A DNA stretch of 64,000 bases from Plectosphaerella cucumerina (GCA_020746995.1 JAGPXD010000003.1:2232001-2296000), one strand, 5' to 3'; shown: positions 24,107-37,668, numbered from the stretch's first letter. The notes: a model not told the origin generated them from the sequence alone. Translations and numbers: made by a program.

Positions 24107-25749
24107 TTACTTCGTAAAAAGATCATCAATGTTCCACTCTCCCCTCTGCGAGCGCTCCTGGACCGCCCGGCCCTTGTCGGTGAGCTCTGGCTGGCCGCTG
24201 TTGTCGGTGACCTGCTGGAAGAAGACGGGCTGCCAGACCGTCTCGGTGCGCTCGCGCTCGCGGGCCTTTTCGCGCTGGCGCTCCTCGAGCTCCTGCTTGA
24301 CGGTGGTGGCGCGCGAGAACTGCTTCGAGTGGATGGCCTCGGTGACGCCGCCCCAAAGTGTGAGGGACTCGTATTCTTGCTGAAGCTCCTTTGGCGGGAG
24401 GACCTTGGGAGCGACGTTGAGGGGGGCGAGCTCGATAATGGTGAAGCGCGCCTCGGCGGGCTGCGAGTCCTGTTGTTGGTGGGTCAGCAATATAGCAGGT
24501 TGGACGGGGGTTGGAGGGACGTACTATCGGCTTGGAGCCAAGGCTGAACTCGATCTTTTCTCTCCAGGGCCCGCTCAGGCGCGCGACAATGTCGGCCTCT
24601 GGGACGTCCTTGATGGTGGTCTTGTCGTCGTTCTCGGGGTCGTAGCGGAAAATGATACCCTCGACGCGGTTCGTCGACCTGCCCAGCCAGCCGGCCTCGA
24701 TGTAGTGCAGGATGGTCTTGAGCTTGGTCTCGGGGCAGGTGATGTAGGTGTACTCGCTAACGCTGACGCTCAGGGTGCCGCGCAGGATGCCGCCGAGGGA
24801 GGCGGTGGGGTGGGTGAGCCTGTAGGTCTCGTTGTTGCGCTTCTCCAGGGTGATGAAGATGCCGAGGTTGTGCTCGCCGGGCAGGACCCTGACGCTGGTG
24901 CCGGTGAACTTTGCCGAGATCTGGTCGAAGCCGCGGGCGGAGATGCCGCGCTCGGGGCAGACGACGCTGAAGGCGCTGACGGGAGGGTGGTGCGAGGTCT
25001 GCTCCGTCAGGTAGGAGATGGTGAGGGGCTTCGCGTTTGGCGTCGAGGTGCCGTGCTTGGGCACGGTGAGGGAGATGGCTGAGGCGTTCTTATCGGCCTT
25101 GGCCGACTTGAAGCTGGATGCGCTGCTCGCGGTGCCACTGCCGGCGCTGCTGCCGTTGGCGCTGCCACCCCTCAGGGCGGCAGTGTTGATCTTGGGCGCA
25201 TTATCTTCCGTCTCCCAGTTGCACTGATGTCGCGTCGGGTCAGTCTACGTGTGGGAGCGCTGGCTGGACGGCGGCGACGAGAAAAGACGATAGCTACGCC
25301 ACCGCCGCCAGCTTGTTGGTCGGGTCACATACCCTGAAGAACTCCCCGAGGCACGAGTTGTACGGCTTGCAGGGCCTACCCTTGACGTATTTCAGGTCCT
25401 TGGTAAACCAGAAGCGGCACACCTCCAGCATGCGGTCGAGGGCATCGTCGGAAGAGCCGATGGCGACGAAAGCGTTGGGGGCATCGAGGTAGGTCCAATA
25501 CTCAAGGTTCGGGGTGGGCTCGAGAAGCTGGGAGGGAAGGGAGAATCGGACGGCGGCGAGGTCGGCGACACCGATGAACCTGTGCGGTGAGAGGTGGGAG
25601 GTTAGCCTGGGGTAGGACGGGACAGAGGGTGGCGGCAAGAGAGCGTACTTTCTAAGGATACCGATGAAGGTCTTCAGCTTGGAGGTGTCGCTGGGGTGCT
25701 CCTCGGGAGCATCCGCCACGGTCGGAGGGGCGTCGGTAGCAGCAGGCAT
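24107..25749 (-). CDS. Oxysterol-binding protein (OSBP-related, ORD-only)
   Basis: Four exons (25749-25649, 25579-25333, 25223-24525, 24469-24107) give 469 aa. The protein is essentially one OSBP-related lipid-binding domain. The conserved early block is GRPCKPYNSCLGEFFRCNWE, and the family signature appears as EQTSHHPPVSAF. Phe-rich N-terminal lid residues (KLKTFIGILRK) precede it. There are no PH, ankyrin or FFAT motifs, as in the short Osh proteins. Such proteins move sterols or phosphatidylserine in exchange for PI4P at membrane contact sites. The exact Osh class cannot be fixed here. A low-complexity Ser/Ala insert (SSAGSGTASSASSFKSAKAD) sits just after the third exon begins. The C-terminus is charged and helical. 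Confidence 0.92.
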
Positions 25750-28700
25750 GGTGCCGGGGGGTCACTGCGTGATCGAGCCGGATCAGATCTGTGAAGGGTA
25801 GTTGGTCTGAGGTGGCGCGAGACGCGGGATGTCGATGACTGCTGGCGTGGGCAGAAGCAGGAGAGAGGTGGGAGGGGTTCGCGAGTCGGTGAAGAGATGC
25901 GACGAGTGGATGCGATCGTGGGGGGAGGTGGATAACCAGGGCAGATGGAGGTTGCGCAAGAGGAGGAGGAGGCGGCGAGGGGAGGGGAGGACAGCTGATG
26001 CTCCTGCTGAAGATGTCGAGTTAGCCGGGGTGTTACCAGCCCGCTGGTCGGTTCTTCTTCTGGGGATCTTCGAGAGTTCGTGTTCGAGATGTCGGTGGTG
26101 ACGATGGATGGAAATGCCCTCCGCACGTCGGAACGGACCGCCAGTGACCTTCTGACCGAGTCTTGGAGGGTCGGGGGAAGCTGACGATTGCGATGGGCGG
26201 GAAGAGGGCGGTGACGTTGACAGTGGGGATGGGTCACTCAAAAATTACCTGCTAGATGCTGGGCTTCGGGGACGCGGTGCAGTCTGGTGCAGTGCAGTCA
26301 GTGAGAGGCAGAGTGTTGAGTGACCGTGGTCGGCGGGGTCGTTCAGATGATAAGGCGGAAGGGCGGGCGATAAGCACAGTGGCGCTGGCTCTGTCTGGAC
26401 TCTGGAGCGTTCTCGACTCGGCGGTTGAGCACTCCTTCCGACGTGTTCGACTTCGAAAAGGTGTTTCCGTCTCGACAAACGAAACCAGATGGAAAATGTC
26501 AGAGCGGGCGACCAGAAGCCTCCACGAAGCCCTCAGGCCCTCAGGCCCCTTTCACACCTCGGCTCGGCCAACACCCATTTTCTTCCCTCGCCTTCTTCTA
26601 CAGTAGTACGCCTAGGCTGGCGCCTTTCCCGTTCATTGTCCGTCGGCCGGGGCGGGGCCGGCGAACCGGCGATTGTGCCCGTGGTGTGTGTGCCAGTGGC
26701 GCGTCCTTTTCCCAAGCCGGACCTGGCCTATACCACCTACGGGATACCCTCGTGGTCGGGAACCCTGCGCTACTGGCCCTTCTGCTGTGCCTCATGACAG
26801 ACTTCTCTGCCACTCAGGAGGGATGACCTCCCGACTCGGTCGGGTGGTGGATGGGCCACCAATCATTTTACCACATGGCGTCAGCGGCCTCGTGCAGCCT
26901 GAGCCTGAGCCTGGGGTCTGAGTCTGACACTGGGAGTCTCCGGCCCGAGGCGAGGCAACGGGATGCGGGAGCCCGCCGCTCGAGCCTGTGTCGCGAAACA
27001 CCTCCGTGCGACCTGCCCGAGTCATCGGACTGCAGGTCGGTGTCGAGGAGCGAAATGTCGCCAGGCCGATGCACGTCCACGATTCCATCAGGCTGCGTCA
27101 CGGGATCAGACTCGCCTACCGGTAGTCCACTGATAAGACCTCGCTCACATCGAGGCTGAGCTCACCGCAAAACCTCAAAAGTCCCCATCGCCAGGATATG
27201 AATAGATCTCGTCGTGACGATCTCTTCGTGATGGAAAACAACCTGCCAGGTCCGACCAACAAACACGAGTCACGGCACGTGGCTTTTTGAACTTTTTGGC
27301 CGATCATCACCATCTTCAAAAAACACAACCCTCCATCGCCCCGGCACTCGATCAATATATTGGACATGCCCACAACACCATTGGAGGCACGATGCGACGC
27401 TGTTTCCTGTCATTCCAACAAACCGCTCTCAGGGTCCAAGAGGGATCTTGGTTGATCGGCACTCGCAGCCTTGCATCCCATCACTGTCACAAGGAAAAAA
27501 ATACGAGCTCATCCATCCAGGCACAATCTCGCCATCTCTGGTACAGCCACCTCGGCCGATGGACCATGGTTACATGGCTATCAACGACGTCGCAACACGC
27601 CCCGAGGCCCCCGGTGCGGCGCCCGGCGCGTCCTGAACACGAGTGCTGATCAGTGACCGGGCTGCCACCTATTGACCCAGACATCGCCCCCGAGACCGCA
27701 ACGTCAACCGGCGCGGAGCCCCTTCCGGGCGCTTGTCGGGCGGGCCACGGGGCTCGTCTACCACCATGCCGGGTCATTCCAATTTTACTCGACCACCAAA
27801 CTATTGATTTACGTGTAGCGAACCCGCACGTCTGTCGTCCCTCGAGACCGGCAGTGATCGCCAAAGATCAGCACATCTCTATTCAAACCCAAGGGTCGAA
27901 AGCCCGCAGAGAAGCCCTCGGGCCTCCCGTCGAAGCACCTACCGAACCCGGTACAGCGTCTTCCAGAAGCTCGTTTTATTCAGGGCACAAGTGATCAGCG
28001 AACAGCCACACCCCCCCTAATTCAAGGGTTCAGTCCCCCCCCTTCCCTCCGATCATCCTCCCGCTTTCTCGGGGTCCGTCTGCACCCTTGATTTTCGCCT
28101 GTCAACTTTTTTTGACACCGCGGCCGCAGCACACGCCCTAAAGTCCCCGCGGACGTTGCCGACGAACATCTGCTCAGAGGGGCCGGGGGAGCCATCGCAC
28201 CCCGGAGAAACATGCCTCATTTCGAATGACGAACCCCCCTCTGACGAGTCGACGACTGATGACAATGACCTCATGATCGCCCGGGCCCTGCTCCATTGGG
28301 GCTGTACCGCCGCCAATACTGCTGCGCCAAGCGTTGCTGCCATCTCATCACGGGTAAGCTCGCGAAAGCCACCACCTTTTGACGTGGGGACGTCGTCGTG
28401 CAACTGCAGGGCAGGGTCCCAGGGGCGGGCCAGCCGGGTCCCGTCATGTCGTGATATCGCGACGAAAGTACCGCCGCAACAGCATGCACAATGAACAGCG
28501 AACCAACCAGGGCCCGCCTGTCGTCCGTCGGAACTGGCGCCGGCGGTGCTCCTTGTCTGTCAGACTGTCACGTTCTTCTTACCCCCCGTTCCTGAAGCCC
28601 TAACAGCACAGCACCGGGGGGCGGGAACCCCCCCTTCCTGCATCCTCCTTGCGCCCCCCAGTAGAGGGGACCACCGCTGGGAAATTTGGGGCAGACGTGT

Positions 28701-31700
28701 CGACACGCGAGGCGCCGGCGAGAGATCCCCCTCGATGGGGTAGTGTCGCAGTATGGGTTATACCTGATGCCTTCTAAGGCGCGGTTTACCAAGCAAGTCG
28801 CAGCGGAAAAGCTTCGGCCCCTGGCCCGGACTGCAACCCGACGTGGAGCCAATATCCAAAGCTGGCCTCGTCACCCGTTGCCGTTGGCCATCCTGACCGT
28901 TGATGTCTGAATGACGCCAGAGGTGGGCGTATACCGTACGAACGTTTGATGTTGGTGCTGCTGCATGCCAGCCAGCCCCGTGCCTCAGGGACGCATCTGT
29001 AGGGACCCAGGGTTGTGGGCGCCTAGGGGCGTCTCAGGGCAAAGTACCTACGATCAGTACGAGTATTCGACCTCCAGTCACTACACTAGCAGCACACCGA
29101 TCTCAACAGCTGTCCTCCGCCGCGCGGCGAGCGCGATACGGAATTCCCATTCCCATCTCCAACACAAGGCAAGGCTACCCCTGATCAAGGCCACGCAGTC
29201 CGCCCGTGTGGCGCGATCAGTTTTTCTCTCTTCTCTGCCCCCCACCCCTGGCAGCTCTTTCTGCTGCTGCCCAAATTCCCGATGGGCGGCTCGGCGGCTG
29301 ATGGCCCTCCGCGGTGGCCGAGTCGGTTCTCGCTAAGAAATGGCGGCGGATCGAGATCTACCCCAAAAGGGGGGGCCGGCGCGGCCAGGGATCTGGCCTG
29401 CAACCGCCGCGAAAAAGAACCCCAGGGGCCCGCCCCTCAGGCTCAGGGCAGGGCCCCGGCCGTCGTCCCGCGACGGTGTTAATGCCCAATGTGAACGAGC
29501 GCGGCTGGCCGGGATGCTGGGACGTTCTCGATGGCGGGGAGCGTGCGTTGCCTGCGTGTGTGCGCACGCGGGACGGCGAAGCTGCCCTTGTCGTCGGTCG
29601 CCCTTTTCCCTTTTCCCCCATCGCGTCGGCCTAGCTCTGTCTGTCATCTCGGCCTGCACACTGCAGAGAAAGGTTGCAGTCGTCTGGCCCGGCAGGCAAG
29701 GGGTCCCCCCGGCCGCTGAGGGGGGTAAGTTTGCCCGATGGTCAAGAGACTCACGGCGCCATTATTGCATGCTCGCCAAGAAAGCCATGTTGCCGTAGAC
29801 CGCAAACCTTCACATCCATCGCGAAAGAGTGACGTCGATGATGCGAAAGAGTCATACGACGGGAGGGGAGGTTGACAGGCAGACAGGCACCGTTTCACCC
29901 CTTTGGGCGACGGCGAGCACTGTGGACGATTGGTCCGAGATAGAACGGGATCTGCTCGGCGCCTGTTTCATCGTCTGTCAGTTGCAAGTGCCGGGTGGGT
30001 TCAAGTTATTGGATCAGGGCGCACCCCCTTCATCTTGACCTTGCCTTGACCCTTCAAGCCGCCAGGCCATCGTGGGACTAGGGATGGAATCACCCATTCG
30101 TGGCGTTTTCCCCCAAGACGGGGAGACGATGCCGAGAGACTTCCACTCACACAAGACTGCGCGCGCGCACACCGCCATCGATAGAGACGTGCCGCTGCTG
30201 TCGCCTGGCAATGCAGGTAATCACAGGACATGCGACAATCCTCCTGCGGCCGTGGATCCCTGCGGGTTTTCGCGCGAGTCACGCACTTGTCTACGTCTGA
30301 CCTCTGACCGACCCCCGGTGCGTCTGAAGAAAGTGCAGCTTGACAAGAGCTGCCTATACACTGCCGGATAATTCTCCAGCAGACCAGGCGGTCAGAAAAT
30401 TTGGTCAGAAAATTCATGCGTATTCATCATCTGCCGAGCATCCGTCGAGCCGGCGTGCCATTATTCACAGATGAAGCGGCACTTCTCGAGAAATGGTGAT
30501 GGAGATGGAGATGGAACGGGGCCCGGCCCCCCAGGTGGTCTGGACCTCGACGCAAAAACTACGTCATCGTTCTGGGGGCCTGGGGCAACGAGATAAGATG
30601 AGCGCGGGGGTTCGGGACCCCTGTCGAACCACAGACTTCGCAGCGCCCACGGTTTGGGACTCGGAGACGGAGACGGAGACGGTTCAGCCACAAAACCCAC
30701 AACCCACTGGCACTGGCACCGACCAGATTGGAGGGTCATGTTACGAATAGCAGTTAGCCTGAGCGAGGAAAAATTGAAAAGTCCAGTCCGGCGATGGATG
30801 GCGCGGCCCGCATTCCACAGCCGGGGTTTGCGCGATATAGCCCAGCGCCTGTCATATTCAACGCGGCGGAGAACAAAGAAAATGGGATGCTCCCTTCTTC
30901 GGGAAGACACCGGTCAACCTTGAACACAGGGCGGGACTCGAAAGACCGACTCACGGACGACTGAGTCAAGCCCCCAAGCCCGTCAACGGGCGGGACGGCA
31001 TCCGAGACCCATATGCGATGACGTCAGGCGTAGGTGTGCCGGGGGTGACCGCTGAAGCCTTTCCCTCCAGCGCCTCCACCAGAGCGCCAGTGTGGTCTCC
31101 CCATTCATATTGAACCCCGTCCGAACTGCCCGTGCTGCCGTGCCGATGAAGGCCAGTGCTGTGGGCATGGGCTTTTGCCACAATGCCATGCACCGAACCT
31201 CGTGTCTCGTTGCACTGAACCCCCCCCAGAACGTCCTCTCTCGGGGATGCCCGGCCGCGCATCGCTCGCTCATCCCACCTCTTGCCGCAGCAGCCCGTCG
31301 GATATGCTTGGCAGCTTGGTGGTTCGACTCGCGAGGTGGCGAAAGAACATTCTCTAAAGATAGATGCGATTGTGTGCGCGCCGAGTGACCGAAAAAAATG
31401 GCAATCCGCAGACACGGGCGCGCGGCGGGCCTTGGGGGTTCTGCCAAGAAGCGCAGCAAGCCATCGCGTCTTTGCAGCCGAGCCTAGCGACTGGCCATCT
31501 CAGTCGTGTGCCGGCCACTTGGCCATCGCGTATGACAAAAGCCGGAGCCACGATTATGGCAGCTTTACTCAGCCACAAGCTTCGACGTCAAGGCCGCTAC
31601 GCAGGGGTAGACTGTACGGCCGGCGCGAAAGCTTCGAGGCCCCGGGGGTCCGTACTGGAGACAAGGGCTTGGGCGAGACCGCGGCGGACACGTGCTGCTA

Positions 31701-33407
31701 AGAGCCTGTCCATGGGGTAGCGCGAGGCGAGCTGGCGGAAAGGAGATAGGACGGAGGGCACTGGACTCGCACTGGCGTTGTCCCAAGAGTCCGGCCATTC
31801 ATGGCGGCCCGGCATGCAGTGGTAGTCCCGTCGTCGTTGTTCTTGGCTCGGTCTCGTGGTGCTCAAGGCGAAAGGTGTAGGAGAAGCCAAACAGAATGCC
31901 ACGCCGCGAGGCTTGGTGTGCATGAGTGGCGATGCTGTGAATGTGAAGCCCGGAGCCATCAAGTCGAATCATTGCTGCTGCAAGAGGTCGACATGAAACA
32001 CGAGACTTCGCCCCCCGTGTTGACCGAGTGTGGCTCGCGGGACGAACGACGTGCCCCGATCGCCAAGACGCAAGAACTTCGTCTGTCGTTCCAACGGCAA
32101 TGATCATCAGCTTCGTCGACCCGAAGTGCCGAAAGGGAACCAGACCTGCCAGGCCAGATGACGGACTCTCCGGTGCAAAGCGCGGCGATCGTTTCCTTCG
32201 ACAATGCGCCGCCGGCGTGCCGGTATGTCGAGGCAGGGGCCGTCCGCATGGGTCAGGTTCTGATATTGGGGACGCCGAGGGACTACCTCGCTTGTCCATC
32301 CGCCAGGCACAGAAAGGCATTTTGACTTTGGCATCGGAGAGAGCCCCAGACCAGGCCAGGTCAGGCCGGGGCTTGTGAGCTGATGTTGCCATTTGCAGAC
32401 AGAGTAGCCGCCCAAAGAGGTACTGGACTGGGGTCAGCCTGCATGTTCTTCGGGGGAGGGGGAGGGAACGGGAACGAGGACGGGGATGGATGCAAGTCTG
32501 GGAGGGGATGCCCACGCACACGCAGGGCCAGGCGGTCGATCCGTGATGCGCGCCAGGCTGGGCTGCACATCGACAGGATGCCGGGTAAGGTGGATGGTGA
32601 ACTTGAAGGAAAAGGTGAGGCTTCGAGCGAAGGCGAATGCCGCGTCAACAATCGACGCCACCGGGCCTTCTCCCATGCTCCTGCCGTCCGCACGATGATG
32701 ATTTTGGGCACTTGCCCGACGGATGACAACAAACAGAGGCCAAGTCTGGTCCTTCCACTCCCAGCGTAACCTTCGTGCATTACGGCCGACGAGGGGTCAA
32801 AAGGGGTCTTGTGGCGTCGACAAGTAGAGAGACGGCACACTGGCACGCTCATCGTGGCCGAACTTGACCTTATCTGGGGAAGGGGGTCACGATGATGGAT
32901 GAGTTGCAGGGAAGGGACGAAGGAGGCGCAGAGAGGCAGAGAAGGGGGGGGGGGGGGCGTGAGTTGATCACCACGCCCAGGAGTGCGCTTAACCCCCCGT
33001 GGCTGGCCCCCCGTGTGCTGGAGTATTGCCCTAACAATTTCCGTTGGCGGTTGGGTGACTTGCAGGGGCACCGTTGAAGGGAAGGCTCCAGCCTCCGAGG
33101 GGACTTTGTGTCTGTGTGTCCGAGCCCCCCCTTCAACCGGTGCAATGGCCTTCAGACACCCCCCTCCCTTCCAATAAGCCCCCCCTCCTCCGAATGTATC
33201 GTCCGTCTCGTCGGGCCCCGAAAAAAAGTGGAAGTGACGGGTACCGTGGGAGCGAAAATTGACCAGGACGTTCAAGGAGGGTGGGAGGGGATTGAGGACG
33301 AGGAGGAGAACGAGACCGGGGTGTCCCCTTTGCAATAATGCATGGGGGGTGGTAGACAGGCACCGTACTTTGGCGTCGAAAGGGACGAATCGTCGATGTA
33401 CTCGATG
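25750..33407. other. Gene-poor interval upstream of the CP2 factor
   Basis: About 7.7 kb in which no gene can be supported. The longest open frames (for example 32361-33335 and 31799-32521 minus) are low-complexity Pro/Ser/Arg strings with no domain and no codon signature, as expected in GC-rich DNA. Small repeats occur: GGAGAT at 30493-30510, GGAGAC at 30662-30680, and a run of 14 G at 32944-32957. The first 500 bp probably serve the oxysterol-binding gene; most of the rest is candidate regulatory DNA or unrecognised noncoding RNA. Confidence 0.5.
32944..32957 (+). repeat. G homopolymer, 14 nt
   Basis: An uninterrupted run of 14 G in intergenic DNA. The true length may vary between isolates or be affected by sequencing error. 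Confidence 0.7.
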
Positions 33408-34956
33408 GCGCTTCCGTACCGCAAAAGACTACCCGACCACGAGGTCCAATCCACGGGTCAGTGAAAAGACAGTGGAGGGAAAGAGAGGAATCGGAGAGAG
33501 TCGAGGTACAAGTACAAACGACCTTCGAGTCTGGGCACGCCGCCCTCACGAGCCTTCTCCCTTCTACCCTTCCCGTCCTTCAAGTTCCGTCCGTCGCATT
33601 TCGCGCCCTTCCTCCCACGCCCCCAGCCCCTGCTACCGCTGCCGCGCCGCTTTTCCCCCTTCTGTCTTGCTGGCGTTTGCGCGTCGGGCTTTCATTCTTC
33701 TAGCACACATCAAACCCTCCCGCCTCGATCCATTCCCGCTTCGCCAAAGATCTGCATTCTTCCTCCTACCACGAAAAGCAAAAGTCAGTACTTTCGAAGG
33801 CCTCCCATCTAGCTGGGAGACGTCAAGGTCGAAAAAAACCAACCCACCCTTTCTCTTCCGGCCCGGGGCCCAGAACACACTCGACTTTCACCGGGGTCGA
33901 GATACCTCGCACCGGTATCACGCGAGGGGACCAACGAACCCCCGGACCCCGACCCGACTAGGCCACCGTCAGCCCGCTCCATTGCTGCTTGCTGCTTGCT
34001 GGCTATCCACGGGACCTCCCTCCACCCCCCCAGATCGACCGACTTGACAACACACGACGCGCCTCGAACTGAGTACTTACACACATACATACTTGCCGTC
34101 CCGTCGTCGTGCTCTCACTCGCGACAAACCACGCGCTTTCTCTATACCTGCACTACATACCTACCACCGGACGGACAGACGAGACACAGAACACTTCTCA
34201 ACTCGATCGACATCCCCCTCGATCGAACTGGCGCACCCATCGCATCTCTCACCTGCCCCCTCCCTCACTAATCTGCAACCCCGATCGTGCTTGTGCCTGA
34301 ACCTGGACGAGTCTCCCCGTGGCTCGTGCAGTAATCTCCTCGAAGGCCTACCACCCTCCTCCCCCCCTCCGAGTCCGACGCAACTCGGGCCTGCTCCACC
34401 CGGAAGAAGCAGACAGACAGGCGAGGGTCCCCCCCCAAAGGTCCCACACACCACCTTCCGTCTGCCCTGCAGTCAAGTGCGCTTCATATTACACCCCTTC
34501 CCACCACGCACGCCACGACTTCGACCGCAACACCTTTACCCTCCGGTTCGCAACAAATCTCTCTCCTCTCTCGCACCTCGACTCACCTCGACCCCTTTGC
34601 GCCGGCCTCTCTGGATACTCAACATCAACCTCGAAGCATCTCACCGTTTGACCTGACCTGACCTGGTCCTGCGCATCTTTCGGACACGCACCACCCGGGC
34701 TCCGTCTCTCGTTACGCCCGAGTGCACCCCCCTTCGTCTCCGTCGACTTTGCTCGCCCGTTGCGACGCATGTAGACCGGCGCTTCTACATATCGCCAACA
34801 ACCCTCGTCCACGCCCCTCAGACCTTTCCCTCGAGCGCGCCCGTCACTGCCGCTCGTGTCTTGCACCCAGCGCCCTCTTCCCTCAGGCTGCGGCCCGCGT
34901 CGATTTGCGCTCAACAACGAGCCCGCTGTCGCAGACAGCGCACCTGACCACCCAAA
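33408..34956 (+). promoter_or_regulatory. ATG-depleted, C-rich 5' leader of the CP2/grainyhead gene
   Basis: I scanned these 1549 bases triplet by triplet on the plus strand and found one ATG only (34769), where well over ten are expected. The stretch is rich in C and CT runs and lies directly upstream of the CP2 start. The simplest reading is a very long transcribed leader kept free of upstream starts. A leader intron is possible. The open frames across it are compositional. Confidence 0.65.
34769..34774 (+). promoter_or_regulatory. Minimal start-stop uORF (ATG-TAG)
   Basis: The only ATG in the 1.5 kb leader is followed at once by TAG. A start-stop element makes ribosomes initiate and terminate on the same spot, which is known to stall or repress in other eukaryotes. 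It sits 182 nt before the main ATG. Its function here is inferred. Confidence 0.5.
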
Positions 34957-37668
34957 ATGTTCCGCCAAAGGTATGCTGCTTCCCACATCTTCTAGTCTCT
35001 TCACCGCTTTCCATGCGTTTGTTGTCATCGCCGGTCGAGCAAGTCTTGCTCGTCGACGCTGTCTGGTGCTTCATGCTCTCCGCGTATTATGGCTCAGCTC
35101 ACGGCCCTTGTGGTCCCTGTGCCTGCCTGATCACTGCAGCAGCCTGCGCCCCGCTTTCAGCACTGAGCGTCCACCACTAACACACCCGCTCTCTCAGAAC
35201 GAGTTCGCAAAAGCCCGGTGATGACCTGCTGGCGAACTTTAGACAACAGTTCCCAGAGGCTGCAGTCGGCTCTGCCCCGCAGACCCAACCTGGCCATGCC
35301 GCACCCGTCGACAACACAGCAGGTGTTGCAGCCCCAGCACTTGACCAGTACGTTGACCCCCTTGCCTTAACCACTACCGTCGATACCATAGTCGCGCAAG
35401 ACTCGATGGCTAACCTTCGCGGCGCACAACAGTCCCAACCATGAAGCCTTCAGAGATCAGGACCCCACGCCTCGCGCCTCCAACGAGCCGTGGAGGTTCA
35501 CCCCGTCCCTGATGGATCCCAACTCCTTCTCTTTCAGCAACTTCGCCAACGCCCCGCCTGGCTACTACACGCCCACCCCCGGCGGCACCAACACCATCTA
35601 CCACAATCGCGCTGGAGATCTGCATACTCCAACCATGGGCCTCGGCATGGGCCTAGGAACGCCTCTCTCCATGCCCAACACCGAGGGCGGCACCATGCAC
35701 CCGGGCCAGGCCATGATGGATATCTCCGGCTTCCAGTCCATGCACCCTCACCAATTCCACAATTTCAACCCCTTCCTACAGCCTCAGGCACCACCGCCAC
35801 AGCAGACCTTTGCGCCCTCCTCCTTTGTGCACCAGGACACGGGCTACGAGACGATGGAGCAGGACGGTTCTCCCATGGACTCGGACCCCTCAGAGGAGCG
35901 CTTGACCTCCATCGACAACGCACTGCACGGGGGCTCTCCTCTGGTCGGCTTCCAGCGCCAATTTGGAGGCATGCCCATGGCGGCCCCCTTGCCCTCGTCG
36001 GCCGAGAAGTTCCGCTTCCATGCCACTCTGAACGCGCCCACTGCCATGATCAAGCACGCCGACGAGATCCCCGTCACCTACCTCAACAAGGGCCAGGCCT
36101 ACTCCCTGTCCATCGTTGACACCAACGCCACTCTTCCTGTGCCACCGGGAACCAAGTACCGCACCTTTGTGCGCATCTCTTTCGAGGACGAGGAGCAGCG
36201 CCAGAAGCCCGGCGGCTGTTGGAGCCTGTGGAAGGAGGGCAGGGGCACCAACGAAGCCCACCAGCGAGGAGGCAAGTTGCAGGCGGTGGAGTACGTCGAG
36301 GCAAAGGAGCTCTCGCACGAGGGAGACGACCGGAGGACACGCATCGAGGTCGAGTCGTCCTCATTCGACGGTTTCTGCGTCACCTGGACGCCCGGCATCA
36401 ACAGCGGCCCCGAGTGCAACATTGCCGTGCGCTTCAACTTCCTGTCGACCGACTTCAGCCACTCCAAGGGTGTCAAGGGCATCCCCGTCCGCCTCTGCTC
36501 GAAGACGACGGTCCTGCCAGCGGATCCCCTGCAGCCTGCTGCCGACGCCCACCCCGAGATCTGCTTCTGCAAGGTCAAGCTCTTCCGCGACCACGGTGCG
36601 GAGAGGAAGCTGTCCAACGACGTCGCCCATGTCAAGAAGTCCATCGACAAGCTGAAACAGCAGATCGCTCAGGCGGAAAGCGGTCTCAAGGACTTCAGCA
36701 AACGTAAGCGGTCTGCCGCGTCCCAGGCGAAGATGCCTCTCGGAGATCAGCGGCCGGGCAAGGTTCAGAAGCACAAGCGGACGTGGTCCATGTCGTCTGC
36801 AAGCTCCGCAGGTGCAGGCGCCGGCGGCGGCCGACCTCCTATCGAGGAGGAACTTCACTTCAAGCTCCAGACACTCCAGGACATGTTCTCCAGCACGCGG
36901 CCGGTCAGCATTCTCTACCTGCGGGGCGATGACCTCGACGACCCCGACGCTCATCCGGTTGTTCTCCCTGGCGACTCTGAGCTCGCCAAGGTCGAGTCTC
37001 GCGACGGTGCTCAGTGGCAGGCTCGCAGCAGCCGCAGCTCCGTCGCCGGGTCTTCTCTGGTGTCGCCGTCACCGAGCTCTTTGTCTCTCGTCTCACAAGC
37101 ATCGGCAGCACCGGGCCGCCAATGGACGCAATTCGACGTCGAGAACTCAGGCGGATCATCTTCCCGCCAGGGCTCCGACCAACCCCCGACCAGAATTCCC
37201 AAGACAGACGACGCCGGCAATCTTAGCGGGTGGATCGAGGCCCTCGGAGTCGACCAAGCCTACCGGCCCCCTCCTGAGAAAGTCAACAAGCCGGTGGCCT
37301 GCTTTTATGTGCGCAGGAACCCCACGGCCCCCGAACAACGCGAACTGCACAAGGCCATCTACCTCGCCCAACGATCCATCAAGGACTTCAACCTTCGTGT
37401 CGCCCTCAAGTGGAATTTGGACCCGTCCAGGATTCTGCGGACGGTCCACGTGCTCAGCCAGGGACTGGAAGTCGAGATGGACGACGACGTGATCCAGGAG
37501 CTCCGGGAAGCCCAAGACATGACGCTCGATATTGTCGAGGTCGGGCCTCAGGCACCGGTGCCCACGAAACGCGAATGGGAGATGGCCGTTGACTCTGCCG
37601 ATGGCGAGGAGTCGTTGACCCAGGCAACGCAGGCCCAGACCGGGTTCGAACTCCGCCTCGGCTTCTAA
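34957..37668 (+). CDS. csp-2: Grainyhead/CP2-family transcription factor (csp-2 type)
   Basis: Exons 34957-34970 (14 nt), 35198-35347 and 35433-37668 give 799 aa. After a disordered, Pro/Gly/Met-rich N-terminus, a CP2 DNA-binding domain covers about residues 240-450. Its landmarks are EKFRFHATLNAPTAMIKHAD, ITYLNKGQ-like VTYLNKGQAYSLSI, RTFVRISFEDEEQRQKPGGC and DGFCVTWTPGINSGPECNIA. A helical basic segment follows (VKKSIDKLKQQIAQAESG), then a Ser-rich linker and a ubiquitin-like or dimerisation-type C-terminal part (ARNP-like FYVRRNPTAPEQRELHKAIY). In Neurospora the grainyhead homologue csp-2 is needed for cell-wall remodelling and conidial separation. The symbol is by family resemblance. The first coding exon holds only MFRQ plus two bases. 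Confidence 0.9.

Noticed and set aside
29310..29370. TGGCCGAGTCGG, resembling a Ser/Leu tRNA A-box
   Set aside because: No T arm or acceptor stem; lies in unstructured GC-rich sequence.
32361..33335. 324-codon open frame on the minus strand
   Set aside because: Low-complexity Pro/Ser/Arg content, no motif, no conserved start; typical of open frames in GC-rich intergenic DNA. Part of it overlaps the G run.
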